From Actinomycetota bacterium (lineage in GTDB: Bacteria; Actinomycetota; Acidimicrobiia; Spongiisociales; ZC4RG35), in assembly GCA_027296205.1 (NCBI GenBank), contig JAPUJM010000116.1, forward strand, positions 1-6,003: a DNA stretch of 6,003 bases, written 5' to 3'. Below, in pieces: positions 1 through 5,249 of the stretch. The notes under the pieces were generated by a model. It was not told the origin of the DNA, searched no databases, and saw nothing but the letters and a program-made list of their open reading frames with translations. Numbering within the stretch: the first letter of the stretch is position 1; each line of letters starts with the position of its first letter. The position numbers and the translations under genes were made by a program.

Positions 1-782
1 TCGGAGCTTCCCAATCGCTGCCGAGTCTCGATTCGATAGGTGGTCGCCACCGGCCGGTGATCCGAACCCGGCAGAACACCGACGTAGGCGTCGATAACGG
101 CAGTCAGAAGCGGGCGGATCGGGCCCCGGTGCAGCATCCAGTCGTGGGTTCGCGGCGGATACCCGCTTTTCATGGGTGGAGCCGGATGTGTCGGCACCGG
201 TTCCCGGCCGAGGGCCCTGAACGAGTCGGCAAATCCTGCCTCCCCCAACACAGCCAGCGGGTGCCAGTCGTCGTTGAGATCACCCATGAACAACACCGGC
301 TCCTCGGCGTGGGCCAGGCCATCGAGAGCTTGCACGGTTCGCTCCGCTTGCTCCACCCGTACGTTGACGCGCTCGGTCAACTCCTTGGTGTTGCCGATCC
401 AGTCGAAGTGGGCACTGGCGACGAGGATCGTCGACCCAGTGCCCTCGACCAACAACCGGACCCAAAACAAGAAGCGGGATTGCTCGAGAATATTGATATC
501 AACGGTCCCGTGTTCCACGTCGTCAAACAGGTCTACGTTCCAGAAGATGTTGCCTTCATGAGTCCATGCGTCGAGCGGGTCGTCGACTCTGCTCATCTCG
601 GGGAGAGTCCCGATGATGAGCTCGCTTGCCTCAGGGCTCAGCTCCTGGACGCAGAGGACGTCGGGGCGATGAAGTCGGAAGAAACGCTCCAGGGCTGGAC
701 GGCGCTCGGTCCACCGGATAGTGCCCATTAGGTTGTAGGTATGGGCGACGAAGCTGAAGGGTGACACGGTCTTGACGTTCAC
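1..782 (-). CDS. Endonuclease/exonuclease/phosphatase (EEP) family protein, 3' end outside the window
   Basis: The minus strand is open from 782 to the left edge, giving 260 residues with no stop. The product has the EEP (DNase I/exonuclease III-like) metal-dependent phosphoesterase signature in order: TYNLMG (residue 15 on, Asn17), VQEL (Glu47), SAHFDW (His125), MGDLND (Asp168, Asn170), THDWM (Asp214) and GSDHRPV (Asp241, His242). These are the expected metal and catalytic residues, and the final SDH motif shows that the domain is essentially complete and little is missing. I chose the GTG at 782 rather than the ATG at 728 because the ATG would remove the conserved TYN strand. The GTG also overlaps the TGA of the upstream frame (779-781) by 4 nt, which suggests translational coupling; no clear Shine-Dalgarno is present. 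There is no obvious signal peptide, so it is probably cytoplasmic. The substrate (nucleic acid, phospholipid or another phosphoester) cannot be told from sequence. Confidence 0.86.
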   Translation of the reverse strand, partial: MNVKTVSPFSFVAHTYNLMGTIRWTERRPALERFFRLHRPDVLCVQELSPEASELIIGTLPEMSRVDDPLDAWTHEGNIFWNVDLFDDVEHGTVDINILEQSRFLFWVRLLVEGTGSTILVASAHFDWIGNTKELTERVNVRVEQAERTVQALDGLAHAEEPVLFMGDLNDDWHPLAVLGEAGFADSFRALGREPVPTHPAPPMKSGYPPRTHDWMLHRGPIRPLLTAVIDAYVGVLPGSDHRPVATTYRIETRQRLGSS

Positions 783-1280
783 GAATGTCTGGATAGGCGC
801 CAGGCGAAGGTGAACCCTAGCCCGGTTCGGAGGGCTACATAGCCTGGACCTGCTGCCGATGGTCCTGGATTCGGGGCGATCTGGAAAGGAGCGATCTCGA
901 TCGGTGCCGCGTGGTCGACGACATACGACGCAAGGGCACCCCACGATGCGTCCCACTTTCGATCTGGAGGCAAACGTGATCCCCCGCCCGAATGCGTTGC
1001 TCTCGGCGCCTCAGCCGGTTTTCAAAGGCTTCAGAAATCCCGAACTCCAGCGTGAGACTCTCAGCATTCCTCGCGACACCCCCCGGCCGCGTGTTCAACG
1101 GTTTCCGGGCCAACTCTGGTCACGCCCATAAACCGTGAAGTCGCCTCGCTCAAGATCAGCCCTCCCGATACGCGACACCCCGGATTCAAAGTGGACCACC
1201 GCCAATTCTGCGCGAGACTCGACCTCGAAGCCGATTTCGGAGAAGATGGCGTCGCAGTACGGAGCCCAGCTCTTGTCCAA
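779..1280 (-). pseudogene. VOC (glyoxalase/bleomycin-resistance fold) family gene broken by two frameshifts
   Basis: Three successive minus-strand frames join into one VOC-like protein. The first (1280 to 1095, 61 codons) contains SEIGFEVESRAELAVVHFES, like the first VOC helix and strands. The second (open from 1119) contains AESLTLEFGISEAFENRL. The third (open from 1021, stop at 779-781) contains RLPPDRKWDASWGALASYVV followed by HAAPIEIAPF, matching the usual family ending (AGG..PP...WG...v.DP.G..IEI). Both shifts go in the direction of a one-base loss. The first lies within 1098-1119. The second is best placed at the five-C run 981-985 (five G on the coding strand), where one more base would restore an AGG-RLPPD reading. 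The TTG start at 1280 has GGAG 7 nt upstream (1288-1291), but the usual first beta strand is missing. The tail beyond IEIAPF is about 30 residues longer than expected. This could be a decaying gene or uncorrected sequencing errors. The VOC assignment is by motif memory. Confidence 0.6.
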
Positions 1281-1322
1281 CAGACTGCTCCGTCACTGTT
1301 TGCTCTCTACAGGGCTGGAACC

Positions 1323-1366
1323 AAACACCAAGGGCCGCCCTTGCGGAGGGCCCTGACCTGGTGTTT
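1323..1366 (-). terminator. Hairpin terminator downstream of tRNA-Pro
   Basis: A 44-nt inverted repeat begins 7 nt beyond the 3' end of the tRNA. The outer arms AAACACCA (1323-1330) and TGGTGTTT (1359-1366) pair perfectly. The inner arms AGGGCC (1331-1336) and GGCCCT (1349-1354) also pair, with a 4-nt GACC bulge on one side. On the minus strand the second arm ends in GTGTTTGG, so there is only a short T tract. This is weak by the E. coli standard but common in high-GC bacteria. Its position suggests that it ends the tRNA (or asd-tRNA) transcript and insulates the VOC/EEP genes. Being nearly symmetric it could act on either strand. Confidence 0.55.
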
Positions 1367-1372
1367 CTGTAG

Positions 1373-1446
1373 TCGGGACGGCCGGATTCGAACCGACGAC
1401 CTCAGCGTCCCGAACGCTGCGCGCTACCAAGCTGCGCCACGTCCCG
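1373..1446 (-). tRNA. tRNA-Pro (anticodon CGG)
   Basis: The minus strand folds as a full cloverleaf of 74 nt without an encoded CCA. The acceptor stem is CGGGACG with CGTCCCG (7 bp) and discriminator A. The D arm contains AGCTTGGTAGCGC. The anticodon arm is CAGCG-TTCGGGA-CGCTG with anticodon CGG at 1410-1412. The T arm is GTCGG-TTCGAAT-CCGGC. The C1 start and the general sequence are typical of bacterial proline tRNAs. It reads CCG, a frequent codon in a high-GC genome. It lies 55 nt downstream of asd on the same strand and is followed by a strong hairpin; it could have its own promoter or be processed from an asd read-through transcript. Confidence 0.96.
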
Positions 1447-1464
1447 ATCTGGTTGGCAATGCTA

Positions 1465-1485
1465 GGCGTCACATTGTGAGACGCC
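1465..1485 (-). terminator. Possible weak hairpin between asd and tRNA-Pro
   Basis: GGCGTC (1465-1470) and GACGCC (1480-1485) form a 6-bp inverted repeat around a 9-nt loop, 17 nt past the asd stop. No T tract follows on the minus strand, so it may be an mRNA 3' end or processing structure rather than a true terminator, or chance. Confidence 0.3.
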
Positions 1486-1501
1486 CACTCGCTGACCGGC
1501 C

Positions 1502-2509
1502 CTAAACGAGCAGTTCGGCGATCTGGACGGCGTTCAAGGCAGCACCCTTGCGCAGATTGTCCCCCACAACCCAAAGATTGATCCCACCGGGCGCACCCAG
1601 AGTCTCCCGGATCCGCCCGACCAGGACCTCATCGAGCCCAGCACTGTCCAGGGGAGTCGGTGTCATGTCTTTCCAAACAGACAACCCCGGCGCCGACCCG
1701 AGAATCGATGCAGCCTCGTCGGCGTTCAGCGGTCTCTCGAAGCGGAGTGTCGCCGCCACCCCATGGCCCACCAGCACCGGCACCCGCACGCAGGTCGGCT
1801 CCACCGCCAAATCGGGAATGTCGAGGATCTTGCGAGACTCGCGGACCAACTTCATCTCTTCGTCGGTGTAACCGCCCTCTACCTCCGATCCGGCAAACGG
1901 GAGGACGTTGTAGCCGATGGGCCGTTGATACAACTCGGGCTCTGGATCGGTCCATCCTCCTTGCATCATCTCTTCCAGACCTGACTCCAGACGCCGGTTT
2001 TGGGTCATCAACTCCTCCACTCCATGCTGGCCCGAACCGGAAACCGACTGATACGACGCCGCCACGATCGAGGTGAGACCGGCTGCCTCGTGCAATGGCG
2101 CGGCGGCCATCATCAGGGTCATGGTCGTGCAGTTGGGATTGGCGATGATCCCCTTGTGCTGCCCGGCCGCCTCATCATTCACCTGCGCGACCACCAAAGG
2201 AACGTCCGGGTCCATCCGGAACGCCGACGAGTTGTCGATCACTACCGACCCACTCTCAACGAAGCGTCTGGCGTGCTCGAGCGATCGGTCGCCTCCGGCT
2301 GAGAAGAGGGCAATGTCGATTCCTGATGGATCGGCCCCAGCCAGGTCTTCCACCTCAATCTCGCCCCATCGGGTCGAAACGGTCTGCCCGGCCGAGCGAT
2401 GCGACGCCATCAACCTGATGTTTGACGCCAACCCGTCCCGCTCCTCCAGGATGGAGAGCATGGTCCTCCCCACAGCCCCGGTTGCACCGACGATGGCGAC
2501 TTTGGTCAA
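1502..2509 (-). CDS. asd: Aspartate-semialdehyde dehydrogenase
   Basis: This enzyme reduces aspartyl-4-phosphate with NADPH to aspartate 4-semialdehyde, the second step of the cytoplasmic aspartate pathway feeding lysine/diaminopimelate, threonine and methionine. At 335 residues it has the normal family length. The Rossmann motif GATGAVGRT (residues 8-16) binds NADP. SAGGDRS (70-76) is a conserved cofactor loop. NPNCTT (124-129) carries the catalytic Cys127, and SYQSVSGSG (152-160) is the conserved active-site segment. RVPVLVGHG (242-250) supplies the substrate arginine and the catalytic His249. GDNLRKGAA near the C-terminus is also typical. The start is TTG at 2509, preceded by GGAGG with 7-nt spacing (2517-2521), and it overlaps the lysC stop (2506-2508) by 4 nt. 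This arrangement implies coupled translation and a fixed kinase:dehydrogenase ratio. No irregularity is seen in the protein. Confidence 0.97.
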   Translation of the reverse strand: MTKVAIVGATGAVGRTMLSILEERDGLASNIRLMASHRSAGQTVSTRWGEIEVEDLAGADPSGIDIALFSAGGDRSLEHARRFVESGSVVIDNSSAFRMDPDVPLVVAQVNDEAAGQHKGIIANPNCTTMTLMMAAAPLHEAAGLTSIVAASYQSVSGSGQHGVEELMTQNRRLESGLEEMMQGGWTDPEPELYQRPIGYNVLPFAGSEVEGGYTDEEMKLVRESRKILDIPDLAVEPTCVRVPVLVGHGVAATLRFERPLNADEAASILGSAPGLSVWKDMTPTPLDSAGLDEVLVGRIRETLGAPGGINLWVVGDNLRKGAALNAVQIAELLV

Positions 2510-3486
2510 GGTGTGGCCTCCGATCCGAACAGCTCGTAGTGACTAGAACGAACGGCGTCATCGATTCGTTCGATGGGAACCTCGAGACGGGCGAATCGGT
2601 CACCCGTGCTCAGGACAGACGACGCGATGCCCGAGTCACTGAGGGCATCTTCGACTCTCGACGTCACTCTGGCCGCTCTGCTTCCAACAATCGTGATCAC
2701 ACCCGCTTCACCTTCGGAATCGGTGGCGATCCCGACCACCTCTCGTCCCGGAGTCTCCGCGACCACCCATGTGCCCGGCTCGTCGCTGAACGAGGATCTC
2801 ACATGGACGCGAACCCCGTTTGCTCGAGCATGTTCGACGGAGTGCGGCATGAGGATCGAAGCCCCTCCCCCGGCCAATACCAGCATGTCCTCATAACTGA
2901 CCGCCTCGAGCTTCCGCGCGTCGGAGACCACCCGGGGGTCGGCGCTGAACACCCCTCCGACATCGGTAAGGATCTCGCAAACCTCGGCATCGAGGCTCGC
3001 TGCCAGAGCCACGGCCGTGGTGTCCGACCCACCCCGACCAAGCGTCGTTATCTCACGGCTGTCAGGATCTACTCCCTGAAAGCCCGCAACGATGACCACC
3101 TTGCCCTCAGAAATGGACTCCCTCACCCGCTCCGCGGTGATCTCGGTTATTCGTGCTTCGCCATGTGAGGAGTCGGTGAGGATGCCCGCCTGCGATCCGG
3201 TGTAGCTGACGGCATCGATGCCGCGGTCATGCAAGGCCATGGCAAGAAGCGCCATGGTGATCCGCTCACCGGCCGTCAAGAGCATGTCCATCTCGCGCGG
3301 CGTGGGATCCGAAGTGATCTCAGAAGCAAGAGAAACCAGACGATCGGTGGTTTGGCCCATCGCCGAAACCACGACAACGAGTTTGTGCCCGGACGCGCGC
3401 GTATCCCGGACGCGATCTGCCACCGCCTGGATACGAGACGGTTCGGCGACCGAGGATCCCCCGTACTTCTGCACTACCACCGACAT
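2506..3486 (-). CDS. lysC: Aspartate kinase, short form with a single ACT region
   Basis: It phosphorylates aspartate with ATP, the first committed step of the aspartate pathway. The kinase domain (about residues 1-240 of 326) is well conserved: VVVQKYGGSSVA at the N-terminus, VVVVSAMGQTTDRLV (37-51), GERITMALLAMAL (73-85), TGSQAGILTD (96-105), VAGFQGVDP (133-141), TTLGRGGSDTTAVALA (147-162), CEILTDVGGVFSADPR (170-185) and RSSFSDEPGT (230-239). The usual HPRSVE is MPHSVE here. Actinobacterial LysC is normally about 420 residues with two interleaved ACT domains. Here VVGIATDSEGEAGVITIVG (250-268), like the first ACT strand, runs directly into a segment like the second ACT domain (ARVTSRVEDALSDSGI, 272-287, to the end), so about 95 residues are absent. 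Lysine/threonine feedback is therefore probably lost or altered (inference). The ATG at 3486 was chosen because the conserved N-terminus begins there; the frame stays open upstream only as antisense of the neighbouring gene. No clear Shine-Dalgarno is visible. Confidence 0.93.
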   Translation of the reverse strand: MSVVVQKYGGSSVAEPSRIQAVADRVRDTRASGHKLVVVVSAMGQTTDRLVSLASEITSDPTPREMDMLLTAGERITMALLAMALHDRGIDAVSYTGSQAGILTDSSHGEARITEITAERVRESISEGKVVIVAGFQGVDPDSREITTLGRGGSDTTAVALAASLDAEVCEILTDVGGVFSADPRVVSDARKLEAVSYEDMLVLAGGGASILMPHSVEHARANGVRVHVRSSFSDEPGTWVVAETPGREVVGIATDSEGEAGVITIVGSRAARVTSRVEDALSDSGIASSVLSTGDRFARLEVPIERIDDAVRSSHYELFGSEATP

Positions 3487-3558
3487 GACACCAACAGTTT
3501 GGATGCTCGAGGCTCCCAACACGAACCATTGCCCCGGAGTTTGGGCACGTATCCGGCC

Positions 3559-3564
3559 TAGAGT
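3559..3564 (+). promoter_or_regulatory. Candidate -10 element for a leaderless transcript of the cyclophilin gene
   Basis: TAGAGT matches the TANNNT -10 pattern and ends 9 nt before the ATG at 3574. The transcript would then begin at or within a few bases of the start codon. No Shine-Dalgarno-like purine run precedes that ATG, which agrees with a leaderless mRNA, common in actinomycetes. No well-spaced -35 box is seen. This is a single short match and remains tentative. The rest of the 87-nt divergent gap shows no clear lysC promoter. Confidence 0.3.
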
Positions 3565-3573
3565 CGCGCAGCC

Positions 3574-4365
3574 ATGTCCGACCGTAGACAACGTCAGAAG
3601 GAGCAGCGCGCCGAAAAGCGTCAGACCGAGAAGAAGCAGGCGGCCCGCAAGGAGCTCTTTCGGCGTCTCGGCACAGCCCTGATTTTCGGTCTCGTCGTGG
3701 TGGCCGTCTTCGCTTTCAGCGGCATTTTCGCAGGGGATAGCGAAGCCCTCCCGAGCTCCTATGAAGGTTTCCGGGCCCGGCCGACCGCATGCGATGCAGA
3801 TCAACCTCCCCCGGAGACAGTCATGTCATTCGAAGCACCGGAGCAGCAAAGCGATATCACCTCGACCGGCAAAGTAACCGCCACAATGACTACCTCCTGT
3901 GGGGACATAGTCATGGAGCTCGATCCCGCAAGTTCCCCGGAGACTGTGAACTCCTTTGTGTTTCTAGCCCGCGAAGGGTTTTTCGACGGGCAGGTATTTC
4001 ACCGCATCGCTGAAGGGTTCGTCATCCAGGGAGGCGACCCGGAAGCGAACGGGACTGGTGGACCCGGGTACATCATCGCCGACGAGTTCCCGACCGCGCC
4101 CGACTTCGTCTACGAAGTGGGCTCGGTGGCAATGGCCAACCGTGGCGCCCGGAGCACCGGCTCACAGTTCTTCTTCGTCATCGGGGACAATGCACAACAT
4201 CTGACGACCAGCTTCAACGTCCTCGGCGAGGTGGTGTCCGGCCAGGACACACTGGAGAGAATCGCTGCAGTCCCCACGGGCGTGTCGCCGGGCTCGGTCG
4301 AGGAGAGCCTGCCTCTCGAGACGGTGTACATCGAGTCGGTAACCATCGACGTAACCGATTCTTGA
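3574..4365 (+). CDS. Membrane-anchored cyclophilin-type peptidyl-prolyl cis-trans isomerase
   Basis: Residues 1-31 are very rich in Lys/Arg/Gln/Glu and are likely to stay in the cytoplasm. Residues 33-53 (LGTALIFGLVVVAVFAFSGIF) form one membrane segment, so the rest should face outward. A linker (about 54-100) leads to the cyclophilin domain (about 101-260), which catalyses proline isomerisation during folding of exported proteins. Family motifs are TTSCGDIVMELDP (106-118), VNSFVFLAREGFFDG (125-139), FHRIAEGFVIQGGDP (142-156, catalytic Arg144 and Gln152), GPGY (163-166), VAMAN (185-189) and GSQFFFVIGD (196-205). At the positions of CypA Trp121 and His126 it has His209 and Phe214, so cyclosporin binding is likely to be weak. 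Cys73 and Cys109 might form a disulfide outside the cell (inference). The ATG at 3574 lacks a Shine-Dalgarno and may be leaderless. It is the first gene of the rightward set, 35 nt before the PHP gene. Confidence 0.94.
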   Translation: MSDRRQRQKEQRAEKRQTEKKQAARKELFRRLGTALIFGLVVVAVFAFSGIFAGDSEALPSSYEGFRARPTACDADQPPPETVMSFEAPEQQSDITSTGKVTATMTTSCGDIVMELDPASSPETVNSFVFLAREGFFDGQVFHRIAEGFVIQGGDPEANGTGGPGYIIADEFPTAPDFVYEVGSVAMANRGARSTGSQFFFVIGDNAQHLTTSFNVLGEVVSGQDTLERIAAVPTGVSPGSVEESLPLETVYIESVTIDVTDS

Positions 4366-4400
4366 CGGTCCCGGCAGCCATCATCGGGTCTGACTAGCCC

Positions 4401-5249
4401 ATGGCCGTAGACCTTCACTCCCACTCCATTGCCTCGGATGGCTCTGACAAGTCAGCCCGCCTCGTGGAACTCGCCCTCGAAAAGGGTCTCAGCGCCCTCG
4501 CCCTCACCGATCACGACACCCTAGAAGGGGTCGCCGACGCGAGAAGGGCCGCCTCCGGGACGGAACTCGAGCTCATCCCGGGAACCGAGTTATCACTCAG
4601 ACACGACGGCGGGGGATTGCACCTGGTGGTTCTCTGGCTAGAGCCGGGGTTCGGTCCCCTTCAGGACCGGCTCGAATCGCTCCAGGGCGGCCGGGAGCAA
4701 CGTAACGACCGAATCGTGAAGATCCTCACTGATGCCGGTATGCCAATCGACATCTCCGAAGTCCAGCAGCAGGCTGGGGGAGGAAGTGTCGGAAGGCCAC
4801 ACATCGCCGCGGTCATGGTCAGCAAAGGGTACGTGCCGGATGTCGACACCGCATTCGCCGAATGGCTGAGCAACAACAAACCGGCCTATGTGAGCAGGCC
4901 ACTGCTGAATCCTGAAGACGGCATTGCCCTGGCGCGACAATCGGGGGCCGTGCCCATCTTGGCCCATCCTCACACCCTCGGAATCAGCCGAGCTGCGGAC
5001 ATGGCCGACATGCTCAATCGACTTCGGGAGGCGGGTCTCGTCGGACTCGAGGCGATCTACTCCAGCTACCACCGTCATGAGAGGGAGGGTTATGCCGACC
5101 TGGCCCGTCGTTTTGGGCTGATTCCCTCGGGTGGCAGCGACTATCACGGAACCTACAAGCAGGGTCTCGACCTCGGCTCTGGATACGGCGACCTCGTGGT
5201 ACCCGACTCGACGGTCGACGAGTTGCGGAGTCACGCAGAAGGGACATGA
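4401..5249 (+). CDS. PHP-domain metal-dependent phosphoesterase (RNase AM/TrpH-like)
   Basis: The 282-residue protein is close to the length of E. coli RNase AM (YciV). It carries the full PHP metal-ligand set: DLHSHSIASDG (His6, His8, Asp13), LTDHDT (Asp37, His38), PGTEL (Glu63), GRPHIA (His134), LAHPH (His189, His191), and GSDYHG (Asp247, His249). Residues about 75-190 form the helical insert typical of this subfamily, including NKPAYV (159-164). Known relatives are 5'-3' exonucleases or 3',5'-nucleoside bisphosphate phosphatases that act on RNA ends or pAp in the cytoplasm; which applies here cannot be decided from sequence. The ATG at 4401 begins right at the conserved DLHSHS strand, so an upstream start is unlikely, although only a weak ribosome-binding site is seen. 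Its stop overlaps the murJ start by 4 nt (5246-5249), suggesting coupling. Confidence 0.9.
   Translation: MAVDLHSHSIASDGSDKSARLVELALEKGLSALALTDHDTLEGVADARRAASGTELELIPGTELSLRHDGGGLHLVVLWLEPGFGPLQDRLESLQGGREQRNDRIVKILTDAGMPIDISEVQQQAGGGSVGRPHIAAVMVSKGYVPDVDTAFAEWLSNNKPAYVSRPLLNPEDGIALARQSGAVPILAHPHTLGISRAADMADMLNRLREAGLVGLEAIYSSYHRHEREGYADLARRFGLIPSGGSDYHGTYKQGLDLGSGYGDLVVPDSTVDELRSHAEGT

Noticed and set aside
57..731. Long open frame of 224 residues on the plus strand.
   Set aside because: It is the shadow of the EEP gene; the minus strand carries all catalytic motifs in order, while this frame matches nothing I recognise.
859..1131. Plus-strand open frame of 90 residues across the broken VOC region.
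   Set aside because: It has no ribosome-binding site or family resemblance, whereas the minus strand gives consecutive VOC-like pieces.
1323..1366. Considered as a mobile-element end or a tRNA-associated attachment site.
   Set aside because: The repeat is a single hairpin right after a tRNA; there is no integrase, no second copy of the tRNA 3' end and no direct repeat in the window.
2422..3168. Plus-strand open frame of 248 residues opposite lysC and asd.
   Set aside because: It crosses the junction of two clear minus-strand genes and has an Arg/Ser/Pro-rich low-information sequence typical of antisense frames in high-GC DNA.
3487..3804. N-terminal extension of the lysC frame by 106 residues, including a leucine-rich stretch resembling a membrane helix.
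   Set aside because: It is antisense to the start of the cyclophilin gene, the leucine run mirrors the Lys/Arg-rich coding of that gene, and aspartokinases begin at the MSVVVQKYGG point.
4638..5234. Minus-strand open frame of 198 residues opposite the PHP gene.
   Set aside because: The plus strand here encodes the full PHP ligand set; the antisense frame has no recognisable domain.
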